Shown here: positions 36,549 to 48,865 of the stretch, one piece after another | Position numbering within the stretch: the first letter of the stretch is position 1 | How the letters are laid out: each line of letters starts with the position of its first letter | Assembly: GCA_018524725.1 (NCBI GenBank) | Contig: JAEUWP010000366.1 | Location: forward strand, 248,001-312,000 | DNA length: 64,000 nucleotides | Direction of reading: 5' to 3' | Source of the DNA: Podaxis mareebaensis | Lineage: Eukaryota > Basidiomycota > Agaricomycetes > Agaricales > Agaricaceae | Program-made: the position numbers and the translations under genes | Notes under the pieces: model-generated | What the model was told of the DNA's origin: nothing | What the model saw: only the letters and a program-made list of their open reading frames with translations | Database searches by the model: none

Positions 36549-39500
36549 ATGGATAACAATCGAGCAGGGATCCACGAACTCTTTTCAAGGGGCCCAACGC
36601 CTCCCCCTCAACAGGCTCTTCACCAGCAGTTCACACCCCCAACACAGTTGCCAAATAACTCCTCTCCTAATCAGATCGACGCTCTGTTCCAGAACATCAC
36701 TGCGCCGGTTACGCAGCAGCCACAGCAGCAGCCACAACAACAAGGATTGTCGCCTCAACAGCCCACTCAACCATCAGCTCAAGGTACCGATAACACGCAT
36801 ACCGCGTCGTCGGCACCAGTCACTCCAGTCATGGCCTTGACAGACGGTCCAAGTCCTGCCGCTTCAGCTCCGGCAGCGACTGCCTCGGATCGCCAGAGCG
36901 CGCTGTTGTCGTTGCTTGGCGGTCCCGCGGTGTCGAGTCGACCACCTGCGCAGGCGTCCAATCCTTCTCTGCCCACGCAAGTGCCGACACCGCCTGGATC
37001 TTCCCAGCGTTCGAACGCTTCACCAGGTCACAACGAAAGTCAGGGCAAGATTTTGTTAGAGCAACTCATGGCTGGGTACGTATCATTTACCTCTTTTGTT
37101 CCCTTATTCCGCCCCCTTGTCGCGTGTATCCTGTTGTGCCTCATGGGGTCAACGCCTCAAGTGCCTTTTAGAAGCGATTCAACATTGGCTAACTCAATTT
37201 CTTTCCATCATGTTTAGCAATCCTCCTCGCAGCAATTATGCCGAGTCCGTCAGGAGTCTGCCTCAGGCGCCCTCTCCGCCTTCTGCTCCTTCGATTCGCG
37301 AGAGTGAGTACCGCCCCTATGGCCCGCCTGAACAACCGGTGCAGACCTCGCCCCGAGTTCCCGATTCTGCTGCCCCACTCCAGTCTCAACAGCAGCAACA
37401 ACAGCCCTCTCCTCCTCCGGCTCAGCAACAAAGACCACCCTCCCCTCGTAGATCTATGTTCGATTTCATCTCTCCCTTCGACCATCTTTCCAGCGCGACA
37501 AGTTCTGTGAGGAAAAAGCCAGTCCCTCAGTCTTCCAACGTTTCGAGCGGAACTGATGATTCTTCCTGGACAACTGTCCCCGATCCCAAGAGACAGTCTG
37601 TCGAGAATCTGCTTGAAAATATTTCTCGAGGGCAGCTTCCCCAACCTCCTGTTCAACCTTCGGTGCAGGCACCGGTCTCAGCTTATGAATCTTACCTTGG
37701 TGGGAATGATTACTCTCAGGGAGAGCAGGTGTCGAGCCGTGCTCCATTGCCACCTATTCCAACCACTACAAAATCTGTTCCCAATCGTACAGCGTCTCCG
37801 AGAGCGTCTCCACCGAAGCCTCCTATCCAGCAACAACCTCAACCCCAGCTCCAGCTCCAGCCCCAGCCGCAACCTCAGCGACCTCAACCCCGCCAACCCG
37901 ATAGTTTCATTACCCAAGGACCACCCGCTTCAAATGCGTCACAGGTCGGCGGGCGGCGGGAGAAGGAAAGCTCTCCCGGACCTAGTGCTCGAGGAGGCAA
38001 TCGGAAAGGCCCCATCCATCAGACCAAAGCGAACAACAAAGCACAGTCGAGCCCGAGTCCTCAGCCTCAAACCATCGTCATTGACGTATCCCAGTCATTA
38101 GAGGAAATCCAGGCGCCCCATGATTCTGTTAAATCCACCGCGATTGCTCTTGTCAAGCAGGACTCCGTCTTTTTACCTGGAACGACTATCGGGGCCACGC
38201 ATTGGGTCGCTTATGCTATGACGAGGGGCCGTGTTCGTGTCATTTCGAGAGCGAGTGGAGATCGTACACTTTTGCAGTTGCCGAATATTTTCCCGTTGAC
38301 TTCAAGCGTGACCGATATGGCAGTTTTCGGTAATAGGCTTGCAGGGGTAACCTCCGATGGTGGATTTGTCGTTTGGGAGCTTCCGGTGACAATTGAGGAT
38401 GATGTACCGTGAGTTTTCTCTCCGCGACAGCCTTCGATATTGTCTAATCAAGAGCCATCCAGTGGAACGCTTATTCTTTGCGTTCCGCCCACGAATACAT
38501 CGGAGGCGTTGCGTGCCGTGAAGTGGCACCCGAAAGATCCTGATACGTTGGCGGTTGCCTCGGACAACAAGGTCTATGTTATCGACCTCGCCAACACTCA
38601 TGCCCTGAGCAAGCTACCTTTGGCCCATTCTGACCTTCATCACCTCGGCCAAGTCTTCAGTGTTCCTTCAGTACGTGGTTTCTGAACATTCAACCTATCT
38701 AAACTTACGTTGGAATCTTTTCCCTAGAGGATTGCCGCTTTCGATTTTGATGTTCTGAGACGCGCCCTTGCTACGATCTCCGAGGACTCGACGTTGACAA
38801 TCTGGAATATGCACGACAAGCTTCCTTATGCGACTCATAAGATCCGTGGGGAGGATGTTCCTTCTTCTCTTACTTTTGTAGACGGAGGCCTCGTTGTTGG
38901 GCGAAAGAATGGTACCATCTTCCAACTCTTGTCAATCAACACGAAGACCGTCCTGTCTACAATCAAATTTGTCAACGGCAACACCGAGGATCTTGACATG
39001 TTCGGGCATATCAACTATGACTCGCGCATTCAAACCATTTGGATCGCCAATAGCCGTCGTGAGAGTATGATCGCTTTCAAGCTGGCGCTGGAGACTCCTT
39101 ACGGAGGCGAAGAGGGCATCAGAGGATACTTCGAGCAGGTCGTAGAATTCTATGGACCCAAACCCACCATTCATTTCGTCATCCTTACCGCTGATTCCGA
39201 TCCTCACGGCGTCGAAGCCCATGCTGCCTGTGTTGCCGCGAAGTTGCCGCCTGGCGAGTTGGCCCTGGTGGCATTCTCTGTTCACTCGAGTGGTGTTGAT
39301 CAGGTCCTGATCCGTCGGGAGTGGTTTGATTCAGCCCTTGCTACCGCTCCTGCCCGCTTCCCCTATAATCAGCTGATCGCGCCGATGCCTCCACCCCAAC
39401 TCCCACAACCAATCATTCCTGACAATAAGCAAATTAGGCAGCCTCAACCCATTCCTTCGACCTCCCAAGTTCAAATTCCTATCACCTCCGGTCCTGCACG

Positions 39501-41329
39501 ATCTCGCACTCCAACATCCGACAATGAAAATGAATATAGCCATGATGGTCGTCCGTCAGATGGGAAGGGCAAAGGACCGAAGGGAAAGAACGTTGGCTGG
39601 GACAATGGAAGGGAGAAGGAGAAGGGACAAAAATCTAACAGTGACACTACACTCGAGGTTTCGCTTACTCAAGTTTTGGCGCGTGAGATCAGGAAGACTG
39701 AGGAGAGTCTTCATAATCGCCTTGGACGACTGATTGGGAAAGAGATGGACAAACAGAGTGAGTAGTCCACTAGTCCGTCCCCTGGTCCATTCTGGACGAT
39801 CTGTTGATCATTTAACTAGATCAACGCTTGGAAGAAGCGCGTGCTCATGAGCAAGCTGAAGATTTCACCCGTCAAGAGAAAATTCTCAAACTCATCTCGA
39901 CGGAACTCACTCGAAACACGACTCGCGTTGTTGAAATGGCGGTCAAGAACGAGGTACAAAATTCGGTCCTCCCATCCCTTGAGAGCATCACAAAGAACGA
40001 GGTGAAAGCGGCTTTGAATGATCAGATGGGCAAGGGATTAGTCGACAACATCACTCAGGTACGCAGCCGATTCTTCACGGTGAATATCAACTCATGTCAT
40101 ACAGGCTCTCCCCCTTGAAATGGAAAAGCTCCTCTTCAGACCCGACATTTCGAACCACTTGGCCCATGTTTTGGCAACAAACCTTACGCCAATCATCGAG
40201 CGCCATGTCAAGGATGCTATAGCAAAAACGTTCATTCCTGTCTACTCTCAACAAGCGTCTGCTATGCATCAAGAGTTGCTCCGCGAGCTACGTGGTGAGA
40301 TCCACGGCGTCAAGTCAGAGTTGACCGCTTGGCAAAACGAGGCATTCCGAAGCCATGACGTGAGATATTCTCTCCCAACTCTTATTGCATTCCTCTGACC
40401 ACTTGTACAGGCTGCTATTCGTGAGCTCGAGCACACTGTGAAGACGCTGTCCGATCAAGTCAAGTTCCTGAGCCTCAATACTACTGGTGGCTTCCATCAC
40501 CTCTCGCAGTCTTCCCAATCGCACAATTCCCCAGGACCTCTGCCTACCGTCCAAGGACCTCATAGCCAGTCGCATCTCCGTCAACAACAGAATATCCAAC
40601 CTGTAAACCCACCCACTCAGCCCTATCCCCATGCGCCTTATACCCAACAACAACCTGCTCCCCCTCCGCACCCACAGCCACCCGCTATTCACAACACATG
40701 GTTCCCTACCACCATCGCTGCGCCTCAAGCGTCACACCCTGCTACCATCCCCCAACCCCCACCAGCTCAACCACCACAAGAGCGGAACACCCCGCCCATC
40801 AAGCCTGACGAGTGGGACGAAGTATACCTCGGGGTTCTCCAGACGCAAGAGGCCGCCAAGCTCCAGGACCTTTTGGCACATACCAATCCCGATTTGATTA
40901 TGCCATTGACTGGTCCGTGCCTGGTTTCGCAGGCGGTGATATTGACTCTTGTTCATCGGGTAAGTTGATTCCTCTTCTGGATTTACTTTCGCCTTCTGAC
41001 ATGCGGACTTTAGTTGTCCGCCGTTGTTGGCGAGACGCAACCAAGCGATGAGTCGTTCAAGAATTCTCTGTGGTGGCTGCAGCGTGCCGTGGCCGTCCTA
41101 CGCCCAGATGTATGTGTCTTTGCCTGATCGAGAACCATCCAATACTGACCGAGGCGGACAGGATAAGTTAATCATGGACTTTATTCCTCGTGTTATCCCA
41201 AATGTCCAACAACTTCTTGTTACAACCAAGCAGAGGCTTGGGATCCTCCCTGGACCTTCCACAATTGACACCGTCAGAAACATTTCAGATATCCAAGACG
41301 TCTTGAGGCGCAAGGTTTCTGCCCTCTGA
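36549..41329 (+). CDS. EDC4/Ge-1-like enhancer of mRNA decapping
   Basis: EDC4 links Dcp1/Dcp2 with decapping activators in P-bodies. The start at 36549 gives MDNNRAGIHELFSRGP. The first 450 residues are Gln/Pro/Ser-rich, with short motifs for protein contact (SNYAESVRSLPQ, RSMFDFISPFDHLS, SVENLLENISRGQLPQ). A WD40-like propeller follows: KWHPKDPDTLAVASDNKVYV, FDVLRRALATISEDSTLTIW and VDGGLVVGRKNGTIFQLLS. Then come a basic/charged linker, helical segments with LAREIRKTEESLHNRLGRLI and RQEKILKLISTELTRNTTRV, and the C-terminal helical domain (YLGVLQTQEAAKLQDLLAH, DKLIMDFIPRVIPNVQQLL, DVLRRKVSAL). The order WD40 then long helices then the terminal all-helical domain is that of EDC4. It ends at 41329, 565 bp before the Argonaute start on the same strand. 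Confidence 0.88.
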
Positions 41330-41894
41330 CTGTTATGACTCACGTTTTCTTCACGATCGCGGTTATGTTGACTCTCCTGTCCTCCCTTGAAATGTCTATT
41401 GCATTAGTTTGACCTGTGCTTGTATGCTAATTAGCTGAAAAAATGCCATTCATGATTATCTTTGATTTTTCTAGACTAAAACACGTTCTTTCTTCTCGTT
41501 GTTTGGAGAGTGCGCAATGTGTCTGCTGCGGTTCAGTAACGCGTTCCTTAAGTAAGCGGGTATGGTACCAAATCGAACAATAGATTGTTGAACTCCGACG
41601 CTTCCATCAGATTACCACGATAACAGCCTCATATAGAGGGCAGATCATATTCGTCTTGGCAAGACTGCGCTGCAACAAGTTGACGACTTCCCACCACGCG
41701 TCCCTACGCATGCACATTTAGCTTTGTGGTGGGCGACCTTCAACTGTGAACGCAATCACATTTCCTTCTTTCATCCTACCTAGGACGGTTATAAATATCG
41801 CTATCTTCCAACCCTCTCTTACCCTCAGTTCGATTTCCCAGTCCCCTCTGAAGTTCCTCAAACCTCCAAGTAATTGCAATACCGTGATTCCGGA
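41330..41894. other. Intergenic region between EDC4 and Argonaute
   Basis: This is the 3' region of EDC4 and the promoter of the Argonaute gene. The last 150 bp are CT-rich. No coding signal is seen. Confidence 0.5.
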
Positions 41895-44800
41895 ATGGCT
41901 TTCGTGCCTCGTCAAACAAGACTTCAGCATTTCAATCCCGCCGCTTATGGCGTTGAGGTGCAAACCAACTCATTCAGGATGCACTTCCCCACCCAGGTTG
42001 TTCATCACTATGACGGTATGATTAAGCCCTTCCAGCCACTAGACACTCTAACTGATTGAAATGTCACCCAGTCGGTAAGATGTTATCCCCTCGTGAATCA
42101 TGAGCGCCCAATTCATTGCAAGTAATGAAGATATCAGACCTTTGTGGGAGACATCGCGCGAGTTCAAACTTGGGAGTAAAAAAGGGAATGAACTCGTTAT
42201 GCGGGTTCAGTCAACTTACTCCCATATTTTTACTCGACGAGCTGGTAAGTTGGTTGATATTTGTCGATATTACGATTGCTCAGCAAACGGTATCAAGCAT
42301 TCGATGGGAAGAAAAACTTATTTGCGCCGATGAGATACTTCCCGGAGCAGACAGTACGTTAATTCCTACCCCCGCCCTGAATTTGACTCCAACAAATGCG
42401 GACAAAGTTCGTGGTGCCTTGGGGCCCGAATCCGGACAGTGATAGAAAGAAGCGTGAAGTCCAGGTTTATATGAAGCACGTAAATGCCATCGATTTCAGG
42501 TAGGTTGATTTAATGTAATGAGCGGAAATGCAAACTGATTCCCGTAGCACCCTCCAACGATATATACAAACCCAGAAACTTGACGCCCGAAGTCAGAACG
42601 AAGTAAACCTCATCCTCAATATGTTGAACGTCTTCGTCCAGGCCACTCCCAAGCAGTGAATATACTATTTAGACCATTTCGCGGAACCCCCCTCTGATAT
42701 ATGGCTCACCAGAAAAGCGGGCATATTGTCAACAGCAAAATCAATCTTTGTCAAGAGCGAAAAACGTGGGATTTTGTCTCCATGCAGTAATTCAACTTCT
42801 TAACTTGACTTTAGGTCAACCCCCGCCTATTGCACCGCTTGAGTTATGGCGAGGCTACTTTCAGTAAGTGCCGCCACGAATGCAGTTGCTATTTTACTGA
42901 GTTCGGCCTCTAGGAGCGTCCGACCTGCTTTTGATAGGATTGTTATCAACGTCGATGTGACGATAGGTGTCGTGTATGCCCTTTGGATTCCTCCTACTAC
43001 CAATTCTAACTGGTTGTCAGACTTCCGGCGGGTGAGCTGGAAAAGGTCTGCGCTGATTTCTTGCACCTCAGAAACCGGAGCGACCTCAGGCGCTTGAGGC
43101 CAGACCAGTTCTTGAAACTGAGACAATTTCTAAAGGGAGTGAAAGTTGAGGTCAACCTCGGGATGCATAGGAACAAATCTCCAAGACCCATTAAAGACCT
43201 TATTCAAGATGTCGGGTCATTTACCTTTGATAAAAACGGAGAACCCGTAACCGTTGCTGTGCGTTCGCCTCTGCCCATTCCCTAGCACTATCCCCTGATA
43301 AACTATCCAGCAACATTTCAGAGAGACCCACAACTATTCGATACCGCCCTCAACGCTCGGCGTCAAGTTCGCCAAAGACGTGTTTCCAATTTTATGCTGC
43401 AATACAGTGGAGCAATTCTATAAAGTATGGGCCTCAACTAAGATGTTTGACACCACAAACCAACCGGATCATAGAATCGTGCTTCACCGGAGGTCGTTCG
43501 CGCGGCTCTGGAGTTTACTCCCGGAGATCCCAGACAACGGGCGACAGAAATTAGCAAAGCTTTTGGACATTTTGACTACTCAAATTCGCCTTTCCTTGTC
43601 AATGCCGGAATCCATGTAGATGAAAGACCCGAACTGATCAGAGGGCGAATGCTGGCGACGCCCTCCATCGTGTTCGGCGGAGCAGAGAGACGCTTGGCAG
43701 GTGTTCTTCGCGGTGTTATTAATTCCTGTGCTCATGCTTGTTTAGAACCAAAGACCAGGTGTTTGGGATGTCATGAGGCAGAGATTGGCCCAACCAGCGG
43801 TGATTCCGAGCTGGATCGTCGTTGATTTTGCCAATGTCGACTCCAACTTATTACGTTACTTCATTGAAGAATTAATTGGAGCTATGAAGGCCCTAGGTTA
43901 GTCCGTCTAGGTTCTATTAGGCTCCTCTACATTTCTGTCCAGGATTGCAGGTGCATGGACCCCTTGCTGTTGAGAGACGGCCAACCCAAGCCGACGTCCT
44001 GCAGGTAAGAAAAATAGACATCCTGGATCCAAAAACTCACCACATATCAGGAATTGACCAACATGCGGCGTCAATACAACCCAAGCTTGATCCTTGCTAT
44101 CCTTCCCGATCCCGCCGAGGCACAATATCGCAAGATCAAACGCTTTGGTGATATCACCCAAGGTGTTGCTACTCAGTGTGTGGTGAGGAATAATGTATCA
44201 ATCCGATTCGGAGCAAGGCTAATATGGTGTTGCCCCTGCAGAGGTGGAGCAACAATCTCAGCAGGAATGTCTCCTCCAGGAAGGTCAACCAGTACCAAAA
44301 CAATCTTATCCTGAAGTAGGTCACGCACCCCATCCACAACATGCATCTAATACGTTGACGTCAAGGATCAATCCCAAAATGGGTGGAGTCAATTTTGCCG
44401 CAAGTTCTCCTGTGCTCAATACGCTGGGAAAGAAACCCTTCATGATCATTGGTGAGACAATCCGGGTGAAATCAAAAAGACCTACTGAGGTTTCGTAGGT
44501 GCCGACGTTAGTCACCCTGGACCAGGCAGCCAACTACCTTCTGTCGCTTCGGTTGTTGGGTCATACGATCAGGGTGCATGTCGTTATGCAGCATCTATCA
44601 AGATTCAATCCTCTCGGGTTGAAATAATTGAAGAGTTTTCCATGATGTTCAAGGTAGGATATTTGAGAACTACTGGAGGGGGTGGACAGTTGCTCACGAT
44701 GTTTACAGGAAATGCTGATCAACTTCTTGGACAAGAACAGGGGAACTTTCCCTCAGATTATCATTATCTTCCGCGACGGCGTCTCGGAAGGAGAGTTCGA

Positions 44801-45745
44801 AAATGTCGAAGAGCACGAGCGTAATGCTATGAGGAGTAAGTTCCACAATCTTTGGCCCTAGGATTCGCATGACACCTTGGTAGGCGTTGTTGAAAGTATT
44901 TACCCCGAGGGAAGGCGTCCCAAGTTTGTATACCTGGTGGTCGGCAAACGTCATCATGTCCGATTCTTCCCTCGTTCCCCGAACCAGGCAGATAGTCGAG
45001 GCAATGGCAATTTCCCCGCTGGTCTAGTTGTCGACAATGGTGTGTAACGGAGCTTATGTAGCGACGTCCCTTCCAAACGTAACCGCGAATTACAGACATC
45101 GTCCACCCGAGGTTTTGCGACTTCTACCTCCAGTCTCAGCCTGGCCTGAAAGGGAGTAAGTTGAATCTTTTACATGAAGTAACGCTGGCTTAATCGCGTT
45201 TTAAGCGTCGATCCCGAGTCACTATACCATTCTGCGAAACGATGTTGGCATCCCTATGGCTGAGTGCGTGGAATCTCCTTCATCATTGTTACACCTCCTC
45301 TGATCTTTACTACGATAGACTGCAAGATCTTGCGTGAGTCACATAGGTGCATAAGGTCATGCTGATGTGGAACTGATCCTCTAACTTCGGAAAGCTATTC
45401 GCTTTGCCACTGTTATTCTCGTTCTACACGATCCGTGAAGATACCAGCGCCGGTTTACTGTGAGCACATGCCCTTCTCGTCTTTTGTTCTTGTGCTGACG
45501 GCATTACAGATGCCGATGTAAGCAACAGCCTATTGAAGCCATACTTTCCGATTGCTAACTGTAGGGATATCCGTTTCCAGCTCGTTTGTCGCAGGGCGAA
45601 GTTCCATTACGACGAGAACATCAGTGACTATTCGGTCTCCTCTGTCAGCGGTGATGACGATGACATGAATGCTCATCTGGATTACTATCGCCGTCACTTC
45701 AGTCCCGTGAACAGCAACTTGAGGAATCAAATGTACTTTGTGTAA
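41895..45745 (+). CDS. Argonaute (eukaryotic AGO clade)
   Basis: Argonautes load small RNAs and silence transcripts in RNA interference. The ATG at 41895 gives MAFVPRQTRLQHFNPAAYGV. Rebuilt across introns, the N domain contains FTRRARYQAFDGKKNLFAPM. The L1 and PAZ regions show DRIVINVDVTIGVVYAP and GMHRNKSPRPIKDLIQDVG; L2 shows DYSNSPFLVNAGIHVDERPE; MID shows WIVVDFANVDSNLLRYF and YNPSLILAILPDPAEAQYR. PIWI shows MIIGADVSHPGPGSQLPSV (Asp at 44504), RVEIIEEFSMMF (Glu near 44621), IIIIFRDGVSEGEFENV (Asp at 44775) and VYYADLVCRRAKFHYDE. The fourth catalytic position is thus Asp (45515) rather than the His of human AGO2, still compatible with slicing. The end is NSNLRNQMYFV. Dense introns, likely more than fifteen, split the gene. 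Confidence 0.95.
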
Positions 45746-46491
45746 CTGGTGTCTTTCTTTCGCATCCGTGACGACAGACACGACTAAACCGGCTCATGGA
45801 CCAATTGGGTTGAAGTTCTCAATGTCTATCTGTGTGCTGGTCGCATGTATATATGTATACTTGGTTCCCTATCTTGAAGCCTGGAGAAATGTCTAGCATG
45901 TTGATAATCATGATACTACTCTATCTTGTTGTATTGTTGTATTTTACGTGTTTTGCTCTTCGAAATATAACAATCCTCGCGAATAAAAATCCATGATGCC
46001 CAGAATCCTCAGTCAGAAAGCAAACAAAATCGAAAAGAAACTTAGAACTCTATGGGCTGTGCATGATCAGTGATGTCCAAGCGCCGAGCGTTGTGTTTGT
46101 TACGCAGCAGCACAACACCACGCGAGCCGCGGCACATTTCGCCCGCTTTGGACTAAACTGCCAGGTCTCTCGGTTCTTCCTGCCACCACCATCACCTTCT
46201 GCACCTACTCCGTCCACAACCCACGTCCTTTGGACATTTGATCTTGCAACTCAGAGCTGCTGGAACAGCACGTACGTGCGTAAATCATTTGATCGTAGCG
46301 TGGGCTCACGGGACATTCGCACGTACAGACGGTGCTTCTTCCAAGGAATATCTCCAAGTGCCTTTGGGACATCTTTGCTTCGAGATTCGCGGTGACCAAC
46401 GACTGTACATAACCTCTCTTCTGCCTTGCCCACGCCGAAAGCCGTCACGCTCAATACAACCTCGGAGAGACTATTAGACGGGTAGACAAAA
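45746..46491. other. Intergenic region
   Basis: This 0.75-kb stretch has an AT-rich left half (Argonaute 3' flank) and the SFT2 promoter on the right. A 110-codon ORF at 46063-46395 lacks a recognisable domain or splice support. Confidence 0.5.
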
Positions 46492-47356
46492 ATGCCGAGT
46501 AAAGGATGGTTCAATCTCGAGTCTGGAAATGGTGGTGTCATTCCGGACACGCAGTTTTTTGAAGGGGATTCGGCGTTCAAGTTTTTGGGGTTGTCGAGGA
46601 CTACGAGGTTGTATGGGTTCATTGCTTGGTATGTGTCCCCTCCTCCCCTCTCTCTTCCTACAGTTCGTTATCTCCGCACGCGGTTGATTTGCGAAACAAA
46701 CAGTCTTGCTATTGGATTTTTGTTGAGTTTGTTGGGGTCTATCGTGCTTTTCCTTGGACAGTTGGGAAGCTTTGCAGGTGAGTGTGGTGTGCGGGTTGTG
46801 ATGTAGGGTCTTTGTGTGTTTGGTTCTCGGGGTTGACATGTGGTTGCGCGCAGTTCTCTATGTCTTTGGAACTATTATCTCGCTTGTTGGCACTGGGTTC
46901 CTCATCGGTGTACGTGCCCTTTTCTCATTTTTACAACACTGAGTGCGCATTTAATGTTTGTGATTGGTAGTTTTTCAAACAGCTGAAGCTCGTACGTCCT
47001 ACCCCCTGCGTGATTTGATAGTAGGTTGACCTCGAACTCGCTAGATGTTCAAACCTGTCCGAGTCGTGGCTTCTATAATCTTCCTTGCTTCTATTGGCCT
47101 TGTCTTTGTCGCTGCCTTTGTCCTTCGCAATGAGGTACGTGTCGTATGCTATTTTTGCTCGCCAATGATTAATGGTGTCAATGCAGATTCTCTGCCTGGG
47201 TTTGTACCCTGCCGCTTTCCCTCTTTTGCTGTAAACTAACCTGGCATTGCATTTCTAGTGTTCGTCATCATCGAGTATCTCGCATACACTTGGTATACGC
47301 TTTCGTATATTCCTTATGCACGCGCTGCCGTGCTCAAAGTTTTCGGAATGGCTTGA
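46492..47356 (+). CDS. SFT2: Golgi vesicle transport protein SFT2
   Basis: SFT2-family proteins are small four-pass membrane proteins in retrograde traffic to the Golgi. The start at 46492 gives MPSKGWFNLESGNGG, a cytosolic N-terminus. The conserved core LSRTTRLYGFIA leads into membrane segments LAIGFLLSLLGSIVLFLGQ, LYVFGTIISLVGTGFLIG, FKQLKLMFKPVRVVASIIFL with ASIGLVFVAAF, and a last one with IEYLAYTWYTLSYIPYARAA. It ends VLKVFGMA with TGA at 47354-47356. Introns of about 50-70 nt fall between the membrane segments, leaving some very small exons. The length of about 200 residues and topology fit the family. It is convergent with the glyoxalase II gene. Confidence 0.88.
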
Positions 47357-47559
47357 AAGTTGCACGTTCTTGCGTTCTGACGATGGATATGCACGGAAAC
47401 GCCAAGACATGGGGAGGAACAGTAGAATGGTAGGCTGTTGCTGTTGTTACATTTCGAGCTTTGTGCAGTGTAATACATATAATCTGTCCTCATCACAGTC
47501 GTGGTACTTGTCTACCACAATGTCAGGAATACGTTAGGATACAAGTCCAGAGCTTGAAT

Positions 47560-48626
47560 TCACCCCCTGTAGCTGTTCTTCTGCTCTCTGAGTGAGTTCA
47601 TGACATCGGCATCTGGTGTGTCTGGCCCGGCGTTCGTTTTTTCCCTGGAAAAGGTTGAATGACAGGAAGAGACGTAAGTGACAATAGCTTACCTGACAGC
47701 CGGCGAATCCAGGCGCATAAAGACATTCCATTCCTTTTCGTCGCCAATAGTTGTTTTACCAGTGGTGACGTCATTGTTCTTCACGAGCTCTGAGAGTCGA
47801 GCAATGCCTGGGCTATTTGGTTCGATATGTTTTCCAAAGGCGAGGTTTCCGGCAGTGTATTCGTGGCCGTTGTAGACGATGGTCTTGTCGGGCAGAGAAC
47901 CAAGGTACTTGAGAGCTCGGTCCATTTGGTCTGCAGTACCCTCAAAGAAGCGGCCGCAACCACCAATGAAAAGGGTGTCGCCTGTAAAGACACCACCAGG
48001 GTGTGAAGCGTCCGTTGGGTCGGTTGCATAGTAGCAGATCGAGTCCTGAGTATGGCAGGGTGTTGCCAGGCACCTTTTAATCAGATGCAGGAAGAAAAAT
48101 TTGGGTGATGAATTGATTTCGTATGGGTTGAGTAATCGGTGCGACTTACTTGATATGAATGTTGTCTCCAATTTTAAATTCGTCCTTGTCCTTGACAATG
48201 TCGGACACATTTTTGACTTGGTGGCTACCCCCGTAGATGGGTGCATTCGGGTACTTGACAGCCTGCCGGATTACTTGAGACAAGGGTCGGGATATAAGAA
48301 GGACAATTACCTACAAAGTCCTGGAGTGGTGTTTAGAAGGGTGAGAACAAGGGAGATGCGCAGGTACGCACGGAGTTGCCGCCACTGTGGTCGAAGTGGT
48401 GGTGGGTGGTGATAGCGGCGACGATGGAGACGCCATGGCGCTCTGCGGCTGCAGAAACTTTGGCTACGTCATATGGATCGACGGCGGCAGCCTTGTTGCA
48501 GGAATCGTCCATGAGGAGATAGGCGTAGTTGTCTTCGCGGACAGGGACAGGGACGACTTTCATTGGTGCTCGTGCCGAAGAGGCAAAAGTGCGGGAGAGT
48601 CTGGGGAAGTGTCTTGGGAGGAGCAT
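47560..48626 (-). CDS. GLO2: Glyoxalase II (hydroxyacylglutathione hydrolase), possibly dual-targeted
   Basis: This Zn/Fe metallo-beta-lactamase enzyme splits S-lactoylglutathione to lactate and glutathione, finishing methylglyoxal detoxification. The start at 48626 gives MLLPRHFPRLSRTFASSARA, a basic, Ser-rich mitochondrial presequence. Met22 (48563) begins MKVVPVPVREDNYAYLLMDD, the usual cytosolic start. The metal motif is AAITTHHHFDHSGGN. GDTLFIGGCGRFFEGTADQM and IVYNGHEYTAGNLAFGKHIE supply the other metal and glutathione contacts. A final exon, reached through an intron at 47652-47698, ends NSLREQKNSYRG with the stop at 47560. Leaky scanning from Met1 to Met22 would give two locations, as in the human gene. 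Confidence 0.92.
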
Positions 48627-48865
48627 GGGTTTGGAATGAGGCACGTGATGGCAGAGCCTGAGGCGAATGTTGGGAAGGATTACCTGATGGGGCAAGGGAG
48701 GTGGCAACAAAGGAAACGGTGATTGGGAGAGAGACAAGCAGCCCCCGTCTTTTTCCCATCCTTCCCTCTCTCCTTCCCTCACATGCTTTGTTGTCTCGTC
48801 ACTCTGACGCCTGAATACCGCTCATTTTAGTTCTCGTCGCTCTTTACCCTTTTCTTTCATCAGTC

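Noticed and set aside
37189..37656. Minus-strand Arg/Leu-rich open frame in the EDC4 gene
   Set aside because: It is the antisense of Gln/Pro-rich coding repeats; composition explains the lack of stops.
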